Positions 1 through 8,300 of a stretch of DNA of 11,096 bases are shown here, piece by piece. The position numbers and the translations under genes were made by a program. The DNA lies in NCBI GenBank assembly GCA_030649435.1, contig JAUSKE010000102.1:1-11096 (forward strand), given 5' to 3'. This DNA comes from Deltaproteobacteria bacterium. Lineage in GTDB: Bacteria > UBA10199 > JACPAL01 > JACOUP01. The number at the start of each line of letters is the position of its first letter. Positions within the stretch are counted from its first letter, which is position 1. The notes beneath the pieces are model-generated. The model had not been told where the DNA came from. It did not search any database and worked only from the letters and a program-made list of their open reading frames with translations.

Positions 1-1
1 T

Positions 2-3000
2 CGTGTCCAATTTTTCCCACAGATCAACGCGACCCAAATTGTTTTGCCAAGCTATGACCCTTTTGCCCAGCCGCAGTTTGGTGGGGTTCAGGTCCTTCCG
101 CCATTTGAAGAAGACCCAGGGACCCCTATGGCCGATGCCGAAGGGTTAACGTTGACCACCGAATCAGCAACGGCGCTTCCTGGTACCGCTCCACCAGACA
201 GTACAAGTGCTGCGGCTCCTGTCACCACAAGTGGGTTACCCTTAAGTTACGACAGCAATACCGACACGAGTCACCTGAAATTAGTTACGTCGATCACTAT
301 TTCAGCGGATTCGACGCCGCCTTTAGGGGGAACATTGGCTGGAGAGCTGGCCGGTGCCGCTCTTGTTGCGGATATCGAAGGGACGATCACCAATAGCCAG
401 ACCGGAAGACCGGTGAGGAGCCTTAGTGATTTGAGGGAAAACTGTGGGGCAGCGACCGCCTCTCAAGGATCGGCATTGGCCCTTTCGGCCCAGCATAGCT
501 GGGATCCTAGCCCTGAGATTTTAGCTGGTAACGAGGGGGTCGCACTGACCGGTAACGCCACTCAAGGATTTGCGGGGGCTGTCAACTTTAGGGCTCGTCC
601 CTTCACGAAGAGGGCGGGAGGAGAAGCGGCGCAGGACAGTTATTACACAAATTCCGAAGAGGTCCGGCGCCGTTACCAAGCGGCAGAACGGATTGTTGTC
701 AGAAATGAATCAACGACGGAGATTCTCCCACTGACTGTTCGGATGACCCCTGATGGGGGTGCCTTTGTCTTGGGTGATGTCAGTGTGCCAAGGTTAGGGC
801 CTGGTGAGTCAGTAACGATCCCTGTTTCTTTCAATCCAGGTGAAGGGGTTGCCGGTTGTACCAATGAGACACGAGTTTGTGAATCAGTCCTGACTGTTTC
901 TGGCAATCGAATGACTCTCAACCTTCGGGGTACGGGAAGTGAACGTAGTGGTAAGCTAGCCCTCTCAGAGGTCAGCAAGGATCTGCCATCGAGTTGTGGC
1001 ACTGTGAGTTATGGGTCTGACTGTGGTCCAGTCCTCGCACTTCCGGCCGTTGCTGATCAGAGGACTGATTACGGAACGGTACTCCAGAATACCTGTAAGA
1101 GTAAGGTCTTTCGTGTTTCCAATGTCGGTGTTCTTGATGCGGCGATTAGTTCGTTGCCGTTGAGTGACAGTACCGCATACTTTACAAGAGGGCAGGTTCG
1201 GAGGGGGGGCAGCTTTGCGACGGCAGTCGCCATTAGTGGTACCGCCATGGGATCGGTTGGTCCGCTTCGGACGAACGACCTCTTCTTTTACCTCCGGTAT
1301 TGCCCGACAAGCTCTTCCAATGATAATGGTGAACAATCACAATACACGGTTGGCTCTCCCACTGGTTCGTTTTCTTTCCATATTAAAGGTAAAGTCGATA
1401 AAAGGACGGATGCCATTGCCCAAGTTTACATCAGCGATTTTGAAGATTACTCCGGGGCCACGGGGGGTGCGCGCAGTTGTGACAAGGCTCCTAAGCCGGC
1501 CGATTTGATCGCTCCCAATGGGAAGTGTCTCTATAGAGTCACGGATCTTAGTCTTGATCAGAATCGTTCTCTTCAAATGCAACAGTTTAGCTTTCGTGCC
1601 AATGCCACAGCCAGAGATGTCTATATTGTGAATGGAAAGGCTCGGGCGGGCGCGGACACTCTTCGTGTCATACCGACCGAACTGCCTGCGAACATTGCTG
1701 GACGCGATGGGGATTTTGAATTTGTGCGAGAGGTTTCTTTGTTTACGATCCCTCCCACGAACATTGATCTGCCGGCCTGTCCCGAACGAGCCGGCTCTGG
1801 AGGCACTCGGTGCCGTAATGATATCCCGTGCGTTGCCGACAACAGCAATCCGCTCTCTCCCATGTGGTGTAAGAAAATAGGCGTTTTGAGCTTCCGTGCC
1901 AGGAGCACGGGAACGTTTGGTATTGTCAGTCATGATTTTGTGGTGAGAGCCAGTTCGGTCAAATCAACGGGGCAGGTTCGTTCTTTCCCGACTGTGCCAG
2001 ATTACAGTGTTAATCTGCAGGGAGCCAATGGAGCCCCGCGAAGTGAGAAGACTCTTCATATCGCCCGTGTGTTCGCAGGATTTGATCCCCCTTTGTCAGG
2101 CCCTATTGGTATCGCCTCCAGCTTAACACCAGGTCAAGTGGCTGCGGCAGGGGTTGGTGCAAGTCGGATCGATCGTTTTGCTGTTCGTGTCCTGTTGGAC
2201 CCTCAAAGAGGTGAAATCACACTCCCTGGAGTTTTTACGCCGATACTGGCTGACCGAACGCAGAGGAGTTCTGAAGGGATCAGCCTTTTCAACCCTTCCG
2301 GGTCGGCGGCAACACCGGGCCACTACCTCTATTCCTTCCAGTGCTCTGGACCCGATTGCCGTTACTTTTCGGCATACCTCGCTAATCGTTGTCTCCTCTA
2401 TAGGGCGGATCAATGTGCTGTCGATAACAATATCCCTCCCAGTTCTAGTTATGATGACACAGGTTCGGGTGGATTTTACGGTCGTTATGGGAGCATCAAT
2501 AGCGAAGTGAGGGCTCTGGATCCGGTCACTCGTGCGAGCGATTTTCAAACGATACTTCGTGAAGACTCATCGTCCGCCCGCGGTTTTTATGATCCAGTCA
2601 CAGGAGAAGTCAGCTTTAGAAACAATCTTGTCCTTCGTCTCTTTAGCCCGGACAACGCTCCTTTTAGATCAGGGCGGCCTTCAAGAGATGCCGATGTGAC
2701 GATTGAACTTTCACTGACGACAGAGTGTGTTGAATCATCGATCGTTCCTCTCCGTAGTCAGGTCAGTAGCGGTAGTTACCCTTTAAACATCGGCCGTCAA
2801 AATGGTCATTTTGAAGGGGGTGGCGTTGAGAGTGGCATTTTGGATCCTATCGCCGATCCCGGAATCATTAACACGTTTGCTGATGATGGTGGTTCGGAGC
2901 ACTACGGACCAAACCCTCTCCCGGCCTATGTTACTGGAGCTGAAGCTCCTCCGGTGACCGGTGTTGAGAGAGCCACTCCGTCAAACTGTACCGCCGGATT

Positions 3001-3268
3001 ACTCCACGGTCGGCGTCTCTGGATCGGGACCGGCCATGAAAACAACATTGATAATACGGCAACGCTGGACAAACTTCGGCCCGCTTCAGGGGCTGCTTAT
3101 GATGTGACGCAAAACCGATTTCAGAACCCGAATTTTGATTTGGCCGGTGTTGGCTTTATGAAGGCAAACCAGGTCGAGGCGGATTCAAGGGTTATCTATC
3201 TCGTGATCAAGGCCTGCTTGGGGGATGGGGCAGGGGAGTCGCCAGGCACAGGGGCCTGTTTCAGATAA
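2..3268 (+). CDS. Large exported-type protein with two ASH/choice-of-anchor-D Ig-like domains, 5' end outside the window
   Basis: The frame is open to the left edge without a stop, so the TTG at 44 is probably internal and the true start and any signal peptide lie upstream. Residues here are counted from that TTG. A Pro/Thr/Ser/Ala-rich linker spans about 36-65. Residues ~213-300 have the ASH/choice-of-anchor-D pattern: a VRNES strand, then LGPGESVTIPVSFNPG, then a closing LRGTGSE. Residues ~342-452 look like a second copy, opening DYGTV and RVSNVG and closing IKGKVD. The remaining ~620 residues match nothing I recognise; a cysteine cluster there (C579, C590, C596, C609) suggests disulfides. 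No transmembrane or catalytic motif is evident. ASH-type domains in bacteria occur in secreted and surface proteins and mediate binding, so an extracytoplasmic structural or adhesive role is inferred. It is first of four co-directional genes, with 55 bases to the next. Confidence 0.85.
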   Translation, partial: RVQFFPQINATQIVLPSYDPFAQPQFGGVQVLPPFEEDPGTPMADAEGLTLTTESATALPGTAPPDSTSAAAPVTTSGLPLSYDSNTDTSHLKLVTSITISADSTPPLGGTLAGELAGAALVADIEGTITNSQTGRPVRSLSDLRENCGAATASQGSALALSAQHSWDPSPEILAGNEGVALTGNATQGFAGAVNFRARPFTKRAGGEAAQDSYYTNSEEVRRRYQAAERIVVRNESTTEILPLTVRMTPDGGAFVLGDVSVPRLGPGESVTIPVSFNPGEGVAGCTNETRVCESVLTVSGNRMTLNLRGTGSERSGKLALSEVSKDLPSSCGTVSYGSDCGPVLALPAVADQRTDYGTVLQNTCKSKVFRVSNVGVLDAAISSLPLSDSTAYFTRGQVRRGGSFATAVAISGTAMGSVGPLRTNDLFFYLRYCPTSSSNDNGEQSQYTVGSPTGSFSFHIKGKVDKRTDAIAQVYISDFEDYSGATGGARSCDKAPKPADLIAPNGKCLYRVTDLSLDQNRSLQMQQFSFRANATARDVYIVNGKARAGADTLRVIPTELPANIAGRDGDFEFVREVSLFTIPPTNIDLPACPERAGSGGTRCRNDIPCVADNSNPLSPMWCKKIGVLSFRARSTGTFGIVSHDFVVRASSVKSTGQVRSFPTVPDYSVNLQGANGAPRSEKTLHIARVFAGFDPPLSGPIGIASSLTPGQVAAAGVGASRIDRFAVRVLLDPQRGEITLPGVFTPILADRTQRSSEGISLFNPSGSAATPGHYLYSFQCSGPDCRYFSAYLANRCLLYRADQCAVDNNIPPSSSYDDTGSGGFYGRYGSINSEVRALDPVTRASDFQTILREDSSSARGFYDPVTGEVSFRNNLVLRLFSPDNAPFRSGRPSRDADVTIELSLTTECVESSIVPLRSQVSSGSYPLNIGRQNGHFEGGGVESGILDPIADPGIINTFADDGGSEHYGPNPLPAYVTGAEAPPVTGVERATPSNCTAGLLHGRRLWIGTGHENNIDNTATLDKLRPASGAAYDVTQNRFQNPNFDLAGVGFMKANQVEADSRVIYLVIKACLGDGAGESPGTGACFR

Positions 3269-3311
3269 ATATTAGCAACCTTCGGTCCTCAAAACCGATG
3301 ATTCTGGGTAG

Positions 3312-3319
3312 AAAGGGGA
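3312..3319 (+). promoter_or_regulatory. Ribosome binding site selecting a GTG start
   Basis: AAAGGGGA lies 4 bases before the GTG at 3324. It is the only purine-rich Shine-Dalgarno-like stretch in the 55-base gap and supports GTG as the start of the glycine-zipper protein. Confidence 0.6.
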
Positions 3320-3323
3320 AATC

Positions 3324-4106
3324 GTGTCGGATCTAGGTAAAGTTGTTGGCCCTTGTCTCCTTGGTGGCATTCCTGGTGCCGCTGCTGGAGGCCTTTTTGG
3401 CGCCGCCGCTGGCGGTGTTGGTGCCATTCCTGGGGCGATTGTGGGAGGTGCCAAAGGGTGTCTTGCCGGTGTCGCGGCGTTTGTTGCCACCGGTTGTGGG
3501 GGCGATCCCTCTGTAGATGACACTGTCGATTATCCGATTGCCTCAGATTCCGATAGAGATCCCAACACCGATGCGGCCGAGTCGGAAGATCCTGCTGCCG
3601 CGACTCAAGCCAATCAGTATCAATCTTTTTCCATCCTTCTTGCCGGCGGGGCCACCGGTGGTGATTCAAACTACCAGAGGCTCATGGTTCGTAACATCAG
3701 TTGGACTAGTGATCCGGTACAGGGAGGTTTGAGTTTTGATGCGGTGGCGACTTGGCATCGGGACTGTTTCCCTCAAAATGCCGCTAGCGCAACGCCCGAG
3801 GAATCTCGAACATTGTTATCGCGACAGGATGAAACTTATTTTATTTCAGGAAACCTCACTCGGGATATTCTTTCTTTCAGTATTGAAGACCGTGCCGAGG
3901 CCTGTGGTTTTTATCTGTACCACCAGGATGAAGGGCTCAATGTTTGCCAGGCAGCCGATGATTTTTCCAATGAGACGTTGGTTTCTCTGGCTCCTACCTC
4001 CTGTGAAATTTCGTTAACTCTGGCAGGGGGCATTGGACATGCCTCGGTGACTTCGAGTGGCGGTGTCTCGGAAACTATCACAGCCACTGTGAGTATTGGC
4101 AATTAG
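3324..4106 (+). CDS. Glycine-zipper N-terminal protein with four-cysteine C-terminal domain, unknown function
   Basis: I do not recognise a family. GTG start with a good ribosome binding site; 260 residues. Residues 9-57 are almost all Gly, Ala, Val, Leu, Ile and Pro, with glycines exactly every fourth position in two runs (14, 18, 22, 26, 30 and 33, 37, 41, 45, 49). This is a glycine zipper, a pattern known to pack helices in or across membranes. A lipobox-like VATGC ends at C58, but the alanine three before the cysteine is atypical and the preceding segment is far longer than a normal lipoprotein signal. Residues ~61-92 are an acidic Asp/Glu/Ser linker. Residues ~100-260 look beta-rich with C148, C194, C208 and C227, two possible disulfides, suggesting that this part is exported. 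It sits 14 bases before the next gene, so co-translation is likely. Alternatives are a membrane anchor, a pore-forming peptide-like segment, or an unusual lipoprotein. Confidence 0.85.
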   Translation: MSDLGKVVGPCLLGGIPGAAAGGLFGAAAGGVGAIPGAIVGGAKGCLAGVAAFVATGCGGDPSVDDTVDYPIASDSDRDPNTDAAESEDPAAATQANQYQSFSILLAGGATGGDSNYQRLMVRNISWTSDPVQGGLSFDAVATWHRDCFPQNAASATPEESRTLLSRQDETYFISGNLTRDILSFSIEDRAEACGFYLYHQDEGLNVCQAADDFSNETLVSLAPTSCEISLTLAGGIGHASVTSSGGVSETITATVSIGN

Positions 4107-4120
4107 GTAGAAACTATTTT

Positions 4121-5323
4121 ATGGCAACAACGTCAGGAAATAATTGTTGGATTCATGGTGTTCGTTATGGCTTGGCACCACGATTTCTTGAACTCAGAGA
4201 AAATCTGCTCCCTTGGGCTGTGTCTCAGTCTCCCGGTCAGACAGCCGAAAAAGGGGAGGCGACCGCTTCGTTGCTCCCCGACACATCGACCTGGGTTAAC
4301 CTACAATTTCAGTTTGGCCCTTGTGATGAAGTCGCCGGTTTTGACGTCGGTTATGAATTAACCTCAACAAGACTACCGGCGTTTCCCATCACTGATCGTA
4401 GAGGCAATATTAATCCTCTTGAGACGACGGAACACCGACTATTGCTCGGTCTTTCTCGTTACAATGGCCGGATCAGCCTTGCCAATCATTGGCGGATTAA
4501 CGGAACGTCAGGGGCCTATCTCACCCCCACGATCATGCGAGGAGACCAAAATATCGATGGTCATATTCGAGATGCCTTTGTACTTCGAGGAACCCTCAAG
4601 CGTGGTGTCGAACTTCAAGGAGGACCAGTCGCGTTGGGTATCGAATTGCAAACCGATAGTCTCATCAGGAATGGAAGAGCAGTCTTTGATTACAGCATCC
4701 CTCGGCTGGACAACACTTTTTTTGTTTATCTGGCCTATCATCCCTATGATGCCCCCGATTATGACGTCGCCAGTCACGGGATTGCCTCTATGCCGCTCTC
4801 CAATTTTGATTTTGCCAATTACATGAGCGTTGCCCTTGTCGGGGCACAGGCGGCCGGCCGTGGTGCCAGGATTGCCGCAGACGCCTCGCAATTGGGTGCT
4901 TTTAAGGATGATGCGACGAGCCTCGCCCTGATGGAAGGGGCGACTACTTCCTATCAGGCAGCCTGGGCCCAGAGACAGGTTTTGGAGCGAGGTGAAAAAC
5001 CTTACATGCCGATTTCTGTGGCGGGGGCGAATGCGGTTGCTGCGGTTGCTTGTGGTCTGGCTGCCAATGATTCTGCTGAGGGACGAGCCTGCATCGGCCT
5101 GACAGCGCCCATGGCGGTGACGGCAGGTGTTGATCTGCTCCTCGATTATAAGCATGTGACCAGCCCTCACTGGAGGCGAACGGCAGAATTACTGGCCGGT
5201 GCCGCGACTATTGTTATAGGGCGTGCTGCCGATGAGCATGGTGATATTCAGGCGGCGGTAACAACAGGGGCCTCAGGGCTCGTGATCGATCCGGTGATCG
5301 CTTGGGTGACCGAATTATTTTAA
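4121..5323 (+). CDS. Hypothetical protein with beta-rich N-terminal part and Ala/Gly-rich hydrophobic tail
   Basis: I recognise no family. ATG at 4121 follows the previous stop by 14 bases; only a weak GGTAGA precedes it, so translational coupling may matter. The 400-residue product has no Sec or lipoprotein signal peptide at this start. Residues ~50-240 alternate polar and hydrophobic positions as in beta strands (for example WVNLQFQF, HRLLLGL, ALGIELQTD, TFFVYLAYH). From ~250 it becomes helical and small-residue-rich. Four moderately hydrophobic stretches follow at ~298-315, 325-345, 355-371 and 384-400, separated by charged turns; they could be membrane-associated hairpins or simply buried helices. 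Cysteines are few (C9 and C68 early, two more in the tail). Its position between a glycine-zipper protein and a large lipoprotein suggests a shared membrane-linked role, which is inference. A missed upstream start would overlap the preceding gene. Confidence 0.8.
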   Translation: MATTSGNNCWIHGVRYGLAPRFLELRENLLPWAVSQSPGQTAEKGEATASLLPDTSTWVNLQFQFGPCDEVAGFDVGYELTSTRLPAFPITDRRGNINPLETTEHRLLLGLSRYNGRISLANHWRINGTSGAYLTPTIMRGDQNIDGHIRDAFVLRGTLKRGVELQGGPVALGIELQTDSLIRNGRAVFDYSIPRLDNTFFVYLAYHPYDAPDYDVASHGIASMPLSNFDFANYMSVALVGAQAAGRGARIAADASQLGAFKDDATSLALMEGATTSYQAAWAQRQVLERGEKPYMPISVAGANAVAAVACGLAANDSAEGRACIGLTAPMAVTAGVDLLLDYKHVTSPHWRRTAELLAGAATIVIGRAADEHGDIQAAVTTGASGLVIDPVIAWVTELF

Positions 5324-5329
5324 AGAGGA
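5324..5329 (+). promoter_or_regulatory. Ribosome binding site of the large lipoprotein, abutting the previous stop codon
   Basis: AGAGGA begins at the base after the upstream gene's TAA and sits 7 bases before the ATG at 5337. It is the clearest Shine-Dalgarno in the window, and its position suits re-initiation by ribosomes finishing the upstream gene. Confidence 0.7.
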
Positions 5330-5336
5330 AAATTAA

Positions 5337-8300
5337 ATGACCTGTCATCTTTCAAAAAAACTAATCGGTTTCATGGTACTCTCTTTGATTCTCTCGGCCT
5401 GTAGTGGCGGTGGGGATCACAGTTTCTTTGGTGGGAGTAAAAAGCCGAAACAGAAAACAAAGTCTGAGCTTTGGTTGGTGGCGGAAGAATATTGTCTGGA
5501 TGCGGACAACAACCCGATTCCGGAGCGTTTTCAGGACGGCCATCTCTGTCTTGCCTCCCCCCAAAATAATGAACAGACTTCTGCAAACTCGATTCAGATC
5601 GCCGGGATGTTGCAGCCCTTTGGAGCCGGTTTAACGGGCGTTAACATTTACGCGGAGAAGGCGGATAACAGTTGTCAGGACCCACGTGATCAGTCGGCTG
5701 GTTGCACGCAGACAATCCTCGATACGGTTCGCGATATTGATAGCCAAGGGGCCTTTGCCTCATCGGCGCTTCTTCCTTTGCCAGGCGTTTATACCATTCG
5801 GATCATTGCAAGTTTTGTCTCCGATTCCGGTGAAGAGCAGGATGTTATTCTCGAGAGAACCGTTGTTCGGCAAGGGGTCCCCAGGATCTCTTTTGTCCCG
5901 ACAGCCCTGGGTCGACGCTCCGATCAACCAGAGCTTCCTGACCAAACGGTAACCCTTTGCGATAGAGGCGAGAATCAGTATGAGGTCTCTTTTGGAAACT
6001 GTGATGAGGAAAGTGATGCCACTCAGAGGATGCGTTCCAACCGGATTGAATTCTGCGTGAATGTCGATGATGACACGCCAACACCCGCCGCCGTCATTAC
6101 AGCAACCGTCAAGAACGATTACACCGCTTTTAATCAGACAGTCTCCTATTATCAATCAGCCGAGGAGAGTTTGGGATCGTGTGGTACCAATGGCCGGTTG
6201 ATCAAACTTCCTCTGGGGCATGGACTGAATGAGATAACGGTGACCGCTTCCAACGAAGTGACACGATCGGATAGCTCCAGGACTCCACTATTGACCATTC
6301 AATCGTTTGATAACGATCTTAAGGGGCCGGATCTTTGCATCGCCTATCTGGACCAAAATGGACAGTTCATCGGCAACTCCAACGGAAAGGTGATCCAAAG
6401 ATCAACCAGCGACATTATTGTCGATGTTGCTTTGGAAAAATGTCCGGGTGGTTCCACCAGTACCTCTTTCACCCTGGCGCCAAACACCTGTCTTGCTGAG
6501 ACAGAGAATGATCCTGATAACTGTTCTGGAGTGCCGGGCAGTGTCTGTTTGCAGAAAGGGAATAAACCGAAAACGACCCAACTTTGCCCCACCGGCGGGG
6601 CCGGTTCGGGCGGCCACTTTCAAGCTCGCTTGGGGCGCCGCAACTTTGATTTTCCGATCAATACGGTCACCGTGAAGGCTTTTGACGAATTGGGGAATAA
6701 GACCGAAAAGACCGAATCGTTCGGTTTCGGCAAGGTTCGTAACATTTTGAATCCGGACGGGTCTCTCGCTCTGACGTATGCCCCCCGCAATCCAGACAAC
6801 ACACTGCAACCGGTGCCACCGTCGCTCGCTATTTTTCTTTCAGAGCCCTTTATCAGCGGAGCTGGCCAGAGCGATCTGAAGACAGCACTCGAAAAAATCA
6901 TGAATTCCGATGAATTCAAGCATGACGTTTTCTTAAAAGCCTTTGACCCGGTTCAGCCAATGACGAGCGAACTGTCATGTCCGGACACAACGCAAGATTT
7001 TGTCAAAACCTTTAAACTCCATCCTTTAACGGATGACCCTAATGACAAGTACCCACGGATCGGGACATTCACCATCCGGCAACTCCAGCCAGAAAGTGGC
7101 AATCGGGTTTGGCTTTCGGTTCATTTAAGTGAACTTCAGGCACGGGCCGACATCTTTAACATGGCCTTCGATGACACCGATGGTGATGGCAAGGCGGATC
7201 TGGGTGGTGATATTGACAGTGATGGTGATGGCCTCTGCGATGACAAGGATCTGACCGAAGGGGCCAGTGGTGAGCGATGCACAGCCGCTGTAGAAGAGGG
7301 GGTTAAAGTAGATGACCCTTACGATAATATCCGTGCCCGACAATACAGTGAAATCCTTCGGGGCGGTCATCTCTTGAGAGATCGGAGCGGGAACCCTATC
7401 GGAGACCGGTGTCTTGGAGTGGGGCCTCTGCCGATCAAAATTCAATTGCAAGGGTTAACACTCAATCTGGAGATTGAGCTCTCCAAAGTGAACGGGAGGA
7501 TCAAACCGAAAATAAGGAAGATCACCGATCGTCAAGGTGAGGACTGGCCGATTGTCAGTTTTGACGGGATCGAACACCGGCCGATTATTTTTGATTGTGA
7601 TCGTTCCAGAATGTTGACCCCTGACGAGAATGGGGCCCATCAATCGATTAATCGTCGTCAGTGTCGTGCCCTCCAAGATCTGGATGGCGGCACGATCAAC
7701 AACTCAGGCCTGAATACCTCCTGTCTCAATCAATTGGCCTACCAGCAGTTGAAGTCGACTCTTGAGAATATGATTGGTTGTAACTTGCCCAATAAGTTGG
7801 CCCAATCGATGGAGAAATACCAGACGAACAAACTCACACAGGTTTCATTCAACGGTTTGGGGAAAAAATTCTCCTTTGATCTCTTTTCGGATCTCTTCTC
7901 TGGAGATGTTCGATCGATACCGACGAGAGGTCTCGGGCTATCGGCCAAGGCGCTCGTCCTTCCGGCCGGTGTTTCCGATGAGAATGACAATTCAGTACAA
8001 AGTTCACAGTCGTTCATGGCCGCTTTGGCCGATCGGTTACGGGACGAAGGGTTTGGCCCGCTTCAAAACTTAGGTCCCATCTATCAAGACTTTCGACCAA
8101 GGACTCAAGGCCCCATCGATGCCCTGCGCGATCTCGGGCGTGAAGTGGGGGTCAGTTTGAGTGAAGATGCGGTGAATATGATTTTACATTCCTTGAATAC
8201 CGCTTTGTACGATCTGGATAAAAAAGACCCTCAATTCTTGGATATCAATACACACAAATTACGTTTTGATTTCGAACAGCCGGCGACTGAGTATGATGAT

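Noticed and set aside
44..46. TTG at 44 as the true start of the first gene
   Set aside because: The frame continues open to the window edge, there is no ribosome binding site before it, and no signal peptide follows although the protein looks exported.
1337..1933. 198-codon open frame on the minus strand
   Set aside because: It lies wholly inside the first gene, which has domain-level support, and its translation is rich in Arg/Thr with no recognisable motif; it is a shadow of the plus-strand codons.
3282..3298. Small hairpin TCGGT / ACCGA between the first two genes as a terminator
   Set aside because: Only five pairs with a seven-base loop and no following T tract; too weak to call.
4508..5170. 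220-codon open frame on the minus strand
   Set aside because: It is antisense to the third gene of the operon, with no motif and no ribosome binding evidence; the plus-strand gene fits the tight operon spacing.
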